Source: Cephalothrix simula (Eukaryota; Nemertea; Palaeonemertea; Archinemertea; Cephalotrichidae). From it: DNA of 10,010 nucleotides. Below are positions 1 to 6,728 of this stretch, in pieces (the first letter of the stretch is position 1; each line of letters begins with the position of its first letter). The stretch covers positions 1 through 10,010 of the forward strand of contig JAXIUW010239729.1 in the NCBI GenBank assembly GCA_035591015.1, written 5' to 3'. The translations under genes were made by a program, and so were the position numbers. The notes under the pieces are model-generated. The model was given only the letters and a program-made list of their open reading frames with translations, was not told where the DNA came from and made no database searches.

Positions 1-114
1 CGAGACCACAGGGCGCATTGGGTAGCCTTGTTTGTGAACTTTAGACATCCCATATAGCTTTCCTGGTTGGCTGCCACTAGGTAACAAGTTTTCATAATCT
101 TCTTCCGAAACACT
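1..114 (-). pseudogene. Penelope-like element reverse transcriptase fragment, cut by the window edge
   Basis: Read on the minus strand from 114 down to 1, the frame is open for 38 codons. It contains LPSGSQPGKLYG followed by MSKVHKQGYPMRPVVS. The pattern PGxLYGxxKxHKxGxPxRPxVS is characteristic of the N-terminal reverse transcriptase motifs of Penelope-like retroelements. In that family the protein copies element RNA into the genome, usually with a GIY-YIG endonuclease downstream; that part would lie beyond base 1. A stop codon (117-115) lies just upstream in this frame, so the element is truncated or interrupted here. It meets the plus-strand LINE at about 115-119. The family call rests on the motif alone. 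A full-length copy cannot be judged from this window. Confidence 0.8.
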
Positions 115-120
115 TTAGAT

Positions 121-309
121 AGGGAAGATTCTGATCTGGATAGTTCTTATTTATATCATTTTGGTGGCCTAAATAAAAATTCATTTTGTCAAATTTTGGA
201 TACCGATAATGAATCAGCTGATGATCCCACCTTTAATTATATCAAACATTCCCCCTCAAAGCTGTTTAACCTTGATAATAATCTTCAGCGACCTTGGGCT
301 ATTAAGTGA
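121..309 (+). pseudogene. LINE N-terminal leader remnant upstream of the endonuclease
   Basis: A frame is open from at least 121 to the TGA at 307-309 (62 codons from 121). It includes DDPTFNYIKHSP at about 217-252. In LINEs of this type a His-Ser-Pro stretch often lies just before a tyrosine-rich lead-in to the endonuclease. Here the sequence after CATTCCCCCT (247-256) diverges. The same TATTCCCCCT string reappears at 1041-1050, directly before the endonuclease lead-in. I infer that this piece is the LINE leader, separated from the rest by inserted sequence. No catalytic residues are present, and the frame might instead belong to another element. Confidence 0.5.
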
Positions 310-844
310 TACGGTCTGGAGTGTGTGTCCACATATCTGGGATTAAGCCAATCAGAGCGAGCTAAACGTTACTATCAGAAAATGTTTCCAAAATAAATGT
401 AGAAAACGAATTTCATATAAGGATACGAAGTCATATTATCTAAGATCCCACATATAGATTTTAACCAAATAATTGAAATATATAATATAATAATATTAAT
501 AATATAATAATGGGATAATAATCCAAATAGCCAATCACAGAGCGATCCTTATGAGAATTCAAACTTTTTAGTACTCCACATAAAATCATCTTAATAACCT
601 ATGAACTTCCTTTTACAAGTACACATGTGTATACAATAATCTTGCTCTGTACAGATCAAGTTTGTGAATTAACTGTTCACTGGAGCTTATATTATTGTTT
701 TTGTTTTATAGCGATAGCTCAAAGGTCAATTTTATCGATTATACTTTTAAATTTGTAGTCTAGACCTGAGGTTTTGGCATGAGGAAAAGTAGAAAATCGA
801 TTCAGGATTTTTATTATGGGAAGCCTATCCATTATAAAGCTGTG
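310..844. other. AT-rich stretch interrupting the LINE; no gene seen
   Basis: No coding frame is supported here. The stretch includes a nearly pure A/T run at 479-510. Two related segments, GCCAATCAGAGCGA (347-360) and GCCAATCACAGAGCGA (530-545), each follow a TGGGAT string. This looks like a diverged internal direct repeat about 185 bases apart. An eight-base direct repeat AAAGCTGT occurs at 258-265 and 836-843 near the borders of the interruption. The stretch may be a non-autonomous element inserted in the LINE, but no clear terminal inverted repeats were found. Confidence 0.4.
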
Positions 845-1233
845 CCCTACTTTGATGAAAACATATACGATTTCTTAAAACATAAACAAATAATTTTCCA
901 TTCTTAGTTCAAATATCCCTCAACTCTAAATTTGACGAACTGTCTTAATTTATTGATGACCTTAATATTAATTATAGTTTTCAATTTTGTGCCATAGTCC
1001 TTCAAGAATGCTGACTTCCGGAAGAAAGCAAATTAATTACTATTCCCCCTACTTTGATGAAAACATATACGATTTCTTAAAACATAAAAACAAAAAAATT
1101 TCCATTCTTTGTTCAAATATCCAATCTCTCAACTCTAAATTTGACGAATTGTCTTAATTTATTGATGACCTTAATATTAATTATAATTTTGAATTTAGTG
1201 CCATATTCCTTCAAGAAAGCAAATTAATTACTA
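845..1233 (+). repeat. 202-base tandem duplication inside the LINE endonuclease start
   Basis: The segment beginning CCCTACTTTGATGAAAACAT occurs at 845 and again at 1047, a spacing of 202 bases. The two copies stay closely similar through AAGAAAGCAAATTAATTACTA (ending at 1042 and 1233). The first copy carries an extra stretch of about 18 bases near 1007-1024 that includes the palindrome CTTCCGGAAG. The second copy retains CAATCT, which is missing from the first. Both encode the beginning of the endonuclease and share an in-frame TAA in the same place (CTTAATTTATTG), so the stop probably predates the duplication. Confidence 0.9.
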
Positions 1234-1740
1234 ATCATCTAGAAATTAATGGATAAAAATAAATTCCTAAACGACAAACTTGCAGTGAAAAAGGAGGCTT
1301 GGCCATTTATGAAAATTACGATTTTTAAACAATGAAATTTAGTTACAGTAAAAAGATTTGGTAAAAACTCTAAGGAAAGATATAGTTCTAGGAAATATTT
1401 ATCCGCCCCCAAAAGATATGGAAGAAAATAATTTTAAAGTTTTTAGTAATGAATTAAATAAGATATTAAATAGAATGGGTCGAAATGATAAAGAAAAATA
1501 CATTTGCGGTGACTTTAACATAGATTTATTGAAAAAAAATACCGATAGATGTTCGAAGTTGTCTTCTTTCAGTTCCAAAAATAACTCTTCCAGCTAGATT
1601 TTCAAACAAACACGGAACATTAATTGACAATATATTTTGCAAACTTAGTGACATTTCCTTAGAAATTTTGTCTGTTACACGTTAAAAAGAACTCTTTAAT
1701 CATCTAAAATGTATTTCCATATTTCCAAATAATGATCAAA
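1047..1740 (+). pseudogene. LINE apurinic-type endonuclease domain, broken
   Basis: In intact LINEs this domain nicks the genomic target to prime reverse transcription. Across several frames I see CSNIQSLNSKFDEL near 1110-1155 (the N-terminal asparagine strand), FLQESKL near 1206-1226 (the catalytic-Glu motif), GNIYPPP near 1391-1411, CGDFNIDLLK at about 1505-1534 (the conserved GDFN box), and ITLPARFSNKHGTLIDNIF at about 1581-1637 (the C-terminal strand with its Asp). A stop interrupts the N-terminal strand, and at least one frameshift lies between the GDFN box and the C-terminal motif. The usual Ser-Asp-His close is not clear. The order and spacing of the motifs make the domain call firm. 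Enzyme activity is not expected. Confidence 0.85.
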
Positions 1741-1789
1741 TTAAAAAAATGATTTTAAATTATTATGAATGAACTTGATCAGACAGATG

Positions 1790-2400
1790 ACGCTAATCCA
1801 AATGATAACTATGACATTCACGATAAAATATTAGCGAAAGCCAAAGACAAACATTTTAAATAAAAAACCAGGGGGGTCATGGAAAAAATTGACATACACG
1901 GATGGTATAAAAGTGAAAATCCTGTTCGGGAAACATACAAGCACAGAATCATTCCTTGGATGCTATCTGGACTAATGAAGTCTATAAAAAACCGAGATAG
2001 AATGCACAATAAACTAAAGAAAATTCGTCCCAATACAAATGATATCAAGAAAAGAATATTTCTTTAAAAACTTATAACACTTACCTTAAAAGAGCGATAT
2101 GAGATACAAAAAATAAATATTACTATGACAAAAATCCAAAACATATTAAAAAACATGGCAGACTGTAAATAGCATTTTAAATAAAACCAAAAGAGAAAAA
2201 TTTTCCCTTTGGCCTTTATCGAAGACAGTCAACAAGTAACTGATAAACTGGAAATCGGAAATAGATTCAATTCTTTCTTTACAAACTACACAGGACCAAA
2301 ATTAGCAAAAAAATTAAAAACAAAAATCTATTTAACAGAGAATATTATGCATAGATTTGAGTTTTCTGAAAATGATATAAGGAGTTCCCAAAGCAAACTA
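1790..2400 (+). pseudogene. LINE linker between endonuclease and reverse transcriptase, broken
   Basis: Several open stretches in different frames read as the basic linker of Jockey-type LINEs. At 1879-2067 there is HRIIPWMLSGLMKSIKNRD, the equivalent of the usual Pro-Trp plus Lys/Arg-rich helix. At 2209-2400 there is DKLEIGNRFNSFFTNYTGPK, which matches the conserved Phe-Asn-x-Phe-Phe segment just upstream of the polymerase. The last LINE codon before the MITE is CTA (2398-2400), whose TA forms the left target site. Frameshifts and stops separate the pieces. The linker has no catalytic role of its own that I can assign. Confidence 0.75.
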
Positions 2401-2434
2401 CATGAGACTTGAAAAAGTACTTGTCATATCGAAA
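2401..2434 (+). repeat. Left terminal inverted repeat of the MITE
   Basis: The arm begins CATGAGACTT immediately after the TA target and runs to about 2434. Compared with the right arm it differs by G for C at the eleventh base and one base near its inner end. It also lacks six bases, reading GTAC (2417-2420) where the right arm has the palindrome GTACCGGTAC. Confidence 0.9.
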
Positions 2435-2668
2435 CCTCTCCACTTATAGGCGATTTTAGTGATCCTAATAGTATACTGTACTTGTATGATCACCGAAATT
2501 TGGTCAATCCTACTCATATTTTATGTCATTATTCCGATTTCTTTGCATAATTAGTTCTTGTCACATTAAAATTAATTGCATGAGAGTGACCAAAATGTGA
2601 TAGTGAGGGAACATAATTGTATGGTATAATATTATCGATATAACTTAAAATACTTACAAGGGCTGCAA

Positions 2669-2708
2669 TTTTGATATGACAAGTACCGGTACTTTTTGAA
2701 GTCTCATG
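2669..2708 (-). repeat. Right terminal inverted repeat of the MITE
   Basis: This is the reverse complement of the left arm, ending AAGTCTCATG directly before TA (2709-2710). It is six bases longer because of GTACCGGTAC at 2683-2692, a perfect palindrome. Confidence 0.9.
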
Positions 2709-2710
2709 TA

Positions 2711-3418
2711 ATTTTCTTTGAGAATTCTATTGAGAACATTTTCAATGAAATTAATCTTAAAGATAACTGTGGTTTTGATGGAATTTCAACAAAATTATTA
2801 AAATATATCCAACCAGTGCTTTTGAAGCCACTTTTATTATCAATCAAACTCTGAAATCTGGTACATTTCCTGATATATTAAAAATAGCTTAAGTTATGCC
2901 TATTTACAAAAAAAGGAGATAAAGAAATCTTTAATAATTACAGACAGATTTCTATTTTACCTGCAGTATCAAAAATATTAGAAACAATAATATACAAACA
3001 GCTTTGTGCTTACTTTGAAAAATTAAAATTATTTTATGATAGACAATTTGGCTTTATAAAAGGAAAATCCACTAAACATGCAATGTTAGAATTATTCAGG
3101 ATATGGATAAGGGTGAAATACCTATCTGTTTTTATAGACCTATCAAAAGCATTCGATACCCTAAATCATGACATTCTACTCGAAAAACTAAGTTACTACG
3201 GTATTAGAAATAAATCACTTGAATTTTTCGCTAGTTATCTCCAAGATAGAAAGCAATATGTTTTATTTGATGTTAGTTCAGATTTTCTTAACATACAGAC
3301 TGGAGTTCCACAAGGCTCTATTTTAGGCCCTTTGCTCTTTTTGATTTACATAAATGACATTGCACTATCTACAAATGTAGATCCTTCTTTATTTTATTTG
3401 CTGACGATACCACTCTAA
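2711..3418 (+). pseudogene. LINE reverse transcriptase, first part (through the GVPQG box), broken
   Basis: This is the polymerase domain of the LINE, which copies element RNA at the nicked target. Motifs in order are DNCGFDGIS at about 2765-2791, SGTFPDILKIA at about 2858-2890, QFGFIKGKST at about 3044-3073, FIDLSKAFDTLNHDIL with the first catalytic Asp at 3137-3139, and GVPQGSILGPLLFLIYINDI from 3302. The 3083-3418 part is open for 111 codons. Upstream, a one-base shift near 2830, a TAA near 2889 and a shift in the A-run near 2910 break it. The ADD box is present but lies in another frame. The similarity is unambiguous; the copy is not functional. Confidence 0.95.
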
Positions 3419-3759
3419 AAACAACTAAAAATATCACTACACAAAATAAGAGAAAGGCTTGCTACATAAGTGACACTATAAATTACAATTTTGATAAAAA
3501 CAACATTTGGTTAAAAAGCAATAAACTTTCTTTAAATATTGAAAAAACAAAATTCATGATATTTGATAAACACAACAAGCAAGTTCCTGATCTTAATATC
3601 AAAATTAATGGTTCAGTAATTGAGAAAAATGATAATTTCTGTTTCCTTGAGCTTAATCTTGATAGTTCCGTAAGTTGGAACGCTCATATTAATAAGATAT
3701 CAGGAAAACTTATGAGAACAATAGGATTACTAAATAAACTAAAATATATTTCTACCTGA
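3388..3759 (+). pseudogene. LINE reverse transcriptase, ADD box and thumb, in a shifted frame
   Basis: In the frame that includes TTT GCT GAC GAT (3397-3408) the sequence reads FADDTTL. The paired Asp residues are the catalytic metal ligands of the polymerase palm. The frame then stays open to the TGA at 3757-3759 and contains NNIWLKSNKLSLNIEKTKFM (about 3499-3558), followed by the Phe-Leu-x-Leu-x-Leu-Asp region and WNAHINKISGKL (about 3676-3711). All of these are standard for Jockey-type thumbs. The previous segment runs in a different frame, so a single indel between about 3375 and 3397 splits the enzyme immediately before its catalytic box. Confidence 0.93.
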
Positions 3760-4367
3760 GAAAGTTTTTCTCAGTCACATTAACTATTGTTTACTCACAT
3801 GGGGTTTGAAATTGAGGCCTTGTCTCCTTATCAAAAATCCGCCGCAAGAATTATAACCTAGCTCGTTTGGAACCAATCTTTAAGAAACTTAATATTCTAA
3901 AAATTCAAGATGATTTTGAACGCAAGCAAATCATATTCTAATATCAATATTTACAAAATGAACTCCCGCAGTTTTTTCATGATTTTGAATTAAAACTTAA
4001 AACTCTGATATACATAATTATGATACCCGAAATAAAAATGAAATACAGACGAACAAAGCCACACATTTACGAAATCATTTCCCACATTTCATTAATAACC
4101 TAGATACCTCGTTAAAATCAAAAATGATAACAAATAGTTTACTAACTACTTTAAATTATCACAAAAAAATAACTATATCAAAATATAATTTCCAATGTGT
4201 AGAGGACAACTGCTACGCATGTAATCATGAATTTGAAAATGAATTATTTATAATTAATGAGAACTATCCTGATTAGACCCCCATTAAAAAGGTATAAACT
4301 ATTTTTAAAAGACCAGTTTAATGTAAAAGTTAATCAATTTATATATTTATTTAACTGTTATAATTAG
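3755..4367 (+). pseudogene. LINE C-terminal region to the end of ORF2, heavily broken
   Basis: After a frameshift at about 3757, PEKVFLSHINYCLLTWGLKL continues the usual post-polymerase helix. Further on, DYDTRNKNEIQTNKATHLRN (about 4020-4075) matches the Tyr-x-Thr-Arg motif common near the end of these proteins. The last piece, RYKLFLKDQFNVKVNQ followed by FIYLFNCYN, ends at TAG 4365-4367, which I take as the original ORF2 stop. Several stops and shifts lie between these pieces. No separate enzyme domain is recognisable. Confidence 0.75.
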
Positions 4368-4685
4368 TAAATTAATTTATGCTTAATCAATGTAAATATT
4401 TATTTTCATCCATTCTTTGTATTATTTATATATATTTATTCTCAATTCCCTTTGTTACATTGTATATAAAACCTTTAAAAAATTTGTTTTTAAACATATA
4501 AGATTCTTTTTTCGGGTTTGCCCCAGACAACAGTGACAAAATCATACCATTTAGTTACTATTGTTATGTCTGGGGTACTTCCTTGCCGTCTTTACTAAAT
4601 AAGAAAAAATTTAAATTTATTTACAATTTACATGTATATTTGAATAATTTTATATTTATATGAAACGATGGCTAAAAGAAATAAA
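4368..4685 (+). other. LINE 3' untranslated region
   Basis: This non-coding AT-rich stretch lies between the ORF2 stop and the repeat tail. It contains one distinctly GC-rich island (4515-4590) with an inverted repeat, described separately. In LINEs the 3' UTR is bound by the element's own reverse transcriptase; that role here is inferred from position. Confidence 0.6.
4521..4575 (+). repeat. Inverted repeat (potential RNA hairpin) in the LINE 3' UTR
   Basis: CCCCAGACA (4521-4529) is perfectly complementary to TGTCTGGGG (4567-4575). Further partial pairing is possible between ACAGTGAC (4530-4537) and the GTTACTATTGT stretch (4555-4565). The enclosed loop is about 37 bases. It stands out because the surrounding sequence is nearly all A/T. 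Confidence 0.75.
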
Positions 4686-4705
4686 TATTCTATTCTATTC
4701 TATTC
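4686..4705 (+). repeat. (TATTC)4 tail ending the LINE
   Basis: Four perfect TATTC units follow AAATAAA directly. Short tandem repeats rather than poly(A) end many CR1-, L2- and Jockey-related LINEs, so this probably marks the 3' end of the element. Confidence 0.8.
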
Positions 4706-5475
4706 TACTAGAATTAACCAAAGCATTGAAACATCATACCGAATTACCTTCAAATTTGCTAAATCGATTTTTTTGAATAAGCATATCGAACCTTTTATTT
4801 TAAGTATCTGAAGGATATAGTGGAAAAATATTGAACCCTCGTTAAGCCATTAAGCATAATAAATTACAAAATAATAAAAACAAGTTTCTGGGCCGCGTCA
4901 ATAGCCAATATAATACAAATATAAGTTTTTTTCTTGGTGTATGAATAAATTGCATTGAAAGTATTTAGCTGTCGATTTTCTAATGTCCTCTATCATAGTA
5001 TTCGAAAATCTTGAAAATCTCCCAAAATCCCGGTTCAAGTAGCTATATTGGCAGGAATCCAAGTTTTGCGGGTGCACCAATGACCTTAGCATAATAATTA
5101 TATTTTAAAATACGTATTGTTTTCAACTTGTTATAACGGTAAATATCATATTTGTACGTTTCAAATTTGTAAAAGCATCAATATTTAATGACGCCAGCGG
5201 TAATATGGACACCCAGATTTGCCGCCAATATAGCTACTTTAATGACCCATAACTCAAGAACATATTCATTTATGAAGTAGATTAAGATTTCATGATACAT
5301 GTACGTGTAAGATTTCATGAAACGTGTATCCAATGTACTTAATAAATTCACACAAAACTTTAATCTAATGTGTATTTTAAAAATGAGAGCCAAAAAACGT
5401 GCTTTCCTGAAAAGAGTAACATGATTGCACTTTTTTTATTTAAGTTCTTGACTTTTACGCAAAGGATGTACTTAC
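4706..5475. other. AT-rich non-coding stretch downstream of the last visible exon
   Basis: No exon or RNA gene is supported. Short open frames (minus strand 5092-4898 and 5393-5178) match nothing I recognise and look like chance. A 15-base perfect inverted repeat (5038-5052 with 5224-5238) and a 25-base-period near-repeat starting GATTTCATGA (5286 and 5311) are present. If the cysteine-rich gene continues past its exon at 5476, its next exon is not visible here. Confidence 0.5.
5038..5238. repeat. Inverted repeat pair, 15-bp arms, about 200 bp apart
   Basis: AGTAGCTATATTGGC (5038-5052) is the exact reverse complement of GCCAATATAGCTACT (5224-5238). Similarity fades into the interior. The flanks do not show a clear target duplication. 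It could be an eroded small transposon or coincidence. Confidence 0.45.
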
Positions 5476-5523
5476 TCATACATTTTCCGTTTTCAATGTT
5501 GTAGGAAGGAGGACATTTTGTCA
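5476..5523 (-). CDS. 48-nt exon, cysteine repeat unit (TKCPPSYNIENGKCM)
   Basis: The acceptor TTTTATTACAG precedes 5523 and the donor GTAAG follows 5476. The phase leaves TG at the start and A at the end, with 15 full codons between. The unit reads TKCPPSYNIENGKCM, with Cys at 3 and 14, Pro at 4 and Tyr at 7. This is the last exon of the array that I can see in the direction of transcription. The donor shows that the gene continues downstream into the region occupied by the LINE or beyond. Confidence 0.87.
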
Positions 5524-5687
5524 CTGTAATAAAATTGATATTTGAATTATAATATTCTGAAATCCTAGAAACATTACTAATTCAACTGCCATTGATTTAA
5601 ACAAATATTATAATGTATTTAAAATTTGTGTTATATTTAGGATACATGATTTAAATCATAGTAGTAATCTTTGGCCAATGTACTTAC

Positions 5688-5735
5688 AGAAACAGTTGGA
5701 TTCTTTAACAACATATCCCCATGGACATTTAAGAC
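5688..5735 (-). CDS. 48-nt exon, cysteine repeat unit (LKCPWGYVVKESNCF)
   Basis: The acceptor ends in CACTTTAG and the donor is GTAAGTAC. The exon is 48 bases with the same split-codon arrangement as its neighbours. The unit reads LKCPWGYVVKESNCF. The codon split with the preceding exon reads CGT (Arg). It is separated from the next exon (5523-5476) by 164 bases. Confidence 0.9.
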
Positions 5736-5835
5736 CTAAAGTGAAGCATATTTTTGTAATCAGACATCAATTTAGCATTTAATTTCTTTTGTTACTTCTG
5801 GTAGTTCTTCATATATTCTTCCTATAGATACTTAC

Positions 5836-5883
5836 GAGCACAGTAATTGGAGTGCTTTGAATATCCTGATGGACATGAAGTAA
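5836..5883 (-). CDS. 48-nt exon, cysteine repeat unit (TSCPSGYSKHSNYCA)
   Basis: The acceptor ends in TTGTTTTAGTTAG-like pyrimidine sequence, with AG at 5885-5884, and the donor is GTAAG at 5835-5831. The unit reads TSCPSGYSKHSNYCA. The codon split with the preceding exon is CTT (Leu). The intron to the next exon is only 100 bases. Confidence 0.9.
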
Positions 5884-5990
5884 CTAAAACAAAAAATATT
5901 ATTTCATATAATTTTGAAGGATAATTTTCTGTAGTTATGCATATTTAATTATTTTTCAATGGATGTACTTGCAAATAAGATTATACTTAC

Positions 5991-6038
5991 GTTGACATTT
6001 ATTTTCAACTTTCTTGTATCTGTGTGGGCATTGAAGAA
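5991..6038 (-). CDS. 48-nt exon, cysteine repeat unit (LQCPHRYKKVENKCQ)
   Basis: The acceptor CTCTTCAG ends at 6039 and the donor GTAAG is at 5990-5986. The unit reads LQCPHRYKKVENKCQ and is the most basic of the single units. The split codon with the preceding exon is GTT (Val). The intron to the next exon is 107 bases. Confidence 0.9.
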
Positions 6039-6144
6039 CTGAAGAGAAAAAAAACTATTTTATAAAATTTAGATTTTTTAATTATTGGTATAAATAAATG
6101 AATATATAAGATTTTAATATTTTAAGATTTTTATATTTTACTTG

Positions 6145-6221
6145 AAAAAAATATCTAAAATGAAAAAAAAATTCTTTAAATGTAAAAAATATCTAAAATG
6201 GAAAAAAAATTCTTTAAATGT
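6145..6221. repeat. Tandem duplication of about 39 bp in an intron
   Basis: AAAAAATATCTAAAATG followed by an A-run and ATTCTTTAAATGT occurs at 6145-6183 and again at 6184-6221. The copies differ by one substitution and one base of A-run length. It lies in the 193-base intron directly beside the GTATG donor of the exon at 6279-6232, so it lengthened that intron recently. Confidence 0.9.
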
Positions 6222-6231
6222 AATTGCATAC

Positions 6232-6279
6232 CGACACATGTTCCTCCATTATTCTTAAAACCAATTGGACATTGCACCC
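6232..6279 (-). CDS. 48-nt exon, cysteine repeat unit (VQCPIGFKNNGGTCV)
   Basis: The acceptor CTTTTTCAG ends at 6280. The donor is GTATG at 6231-6227, the only donor in the set that is not GTAAG. The unit reads VQCPIGFKNNGGTCV, with Phe instead of Tyr at position 7. The exon follows the 2290-base intron that holds the L1-like remnant. If spliced directly to the exon at 8617-8570, the split codon is AGG (Arg). Confidence 0.9.
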
Positions 6280-6559
6280 CTGAAAAAGATTTTTTATTTA
6301 CTTTTAGAATGTTTAAAAGTACAATGTCGATATGAATGTATCTTTTTTGATTTCAATTTCTAAAGTCAAATATACTGGTTGTTATATGAAATATATTATC
6401 TTTATTGCAATTGCCGACTTTTTTTAAAAATATATTTTTATTGTTTCAATAAATTTGATGACATGATTATAACAGTGAAGCGCAATAGCATGATGGTGAT
6501 AATAGATGAGGAAAGGTGTGTATACATGTGCAGAGAATTTATGAGAGAGAGGACATATC

Positions 6560-6658
6560 GAGTAATTACTACAATTATTTACAATGCAAAATTATACCGC
6601 TTATAATGATGAGTAATTACAATTATTTACAATGCAAAATTATACCGCTTATAATGAT
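6560..6658. repeat. Tandem duplication of about 50 bp
   Basis: GAGTAATTAC...TTATAATGAT occurs at 6560-6610 and 6611-6658. The second copy lacks three bases (TAC) and is otherwise identical. It lies just past the 3' end of the L1-like reading frame (stop at 6731-6729), so it may sit in that element's 3' UTR or at its edge. The open frame at 6379-6606 on the plus strand ends in this repeat and is judged to be chance. Confidence 0.9.
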
Positions 6659-6728
6659 ATCTTTGCATCATTGACAAGATGTTGCCATAGTTCATTGTGC
6701 TTTTTAATAGCTTTTTTCGTTTATTGAT

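Larger units (their letters stand above)
2401..2708. mobile_element. 308-bp TA-flanked MITE (Tc1/mariner-type target) inserted in the LINE
   Basis: The left end CATGAGACTTGAAAAAGTAC (2401-2420) and its continuation to 2434 match the reverse complement of 2669-2708 at 32 of 34 positions, apart from a 6-base gap. The element is flanked by TA at 2399-2400 and 2709-2710. Joining the LINE at CTA (2398-2400) to ATT (2711) gives a continuous reading frame into the polymerase domain, so the insertion is defined to the base. It has no transposase frame, so it would depend on an enzyme supplied elsewhere. TA duplication points to the Tc1/mariner/IS630 group, but other TA-targeting families are possible. 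Confidence 0.92.
119..4705 (+). mobile_element. Decayed Jockey/CR1-type non-LTR retrotransposon (LINE), with nested insertions
   Basis: This block carries, in the canonical order, an apurinic-type endonuclease, a linker, a reverse transcriptase, a C-terminal domain, a 3' UTR and a short-repeat tail. Wording such as FIDLSKAFDTLNH, GVPQGSILGPLLFLIYIND and FADDTTL is typical of the Jockey superfamily (Jockey, CR1, L2 and relatives); I cannot settle the exact clade by eye. The copy is dead: it has many stops and frameshifts, an internal tandem duplication (845-1233), an unexplained insert (about 257-844) and a MITE (2401-2708). It lies antisense to the cysteine-rich gene further right. No target-site duplication was identified, and the 5' boundary is judged only from where the Penelope fragment ends. 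Confidence 0.85.

Noticed and set aside
1818-2048. Minus-strand open frame of 76 codons
   Set aside because: It is a shadow of the LINE linker on the opposite strand.
5203-5218. Minus-strand TGT CCA at about 5213-5208 as a Cys-Pro unit
   Set aside because: A stop follows within a few codons, there is no second Cys and no splice sites; it lies in a stretch with inverted-repeat character.
4898-5393. Two minus-strand open frames of 64 and 71 codons
   Set aside because: No motif, no splice context linking them to the upstream exons, and composition like the surrounding non-coding DNA.
6515-6565. A minus-strand TGT CCT (Cys-Pro) near 6555 that might be another repeat unit
   Set aside because: A stop falls at the position of the conserved Tyr, the second Cys is misplaced, and no acceptor or donor lies at the right distance. 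At best it is a dead unit.
6379-6606. Plus-strand open frame of 75 codons
   Set aside because: AT-driven, overlaps the 50-base tandem duplication and has no recognisable motif.
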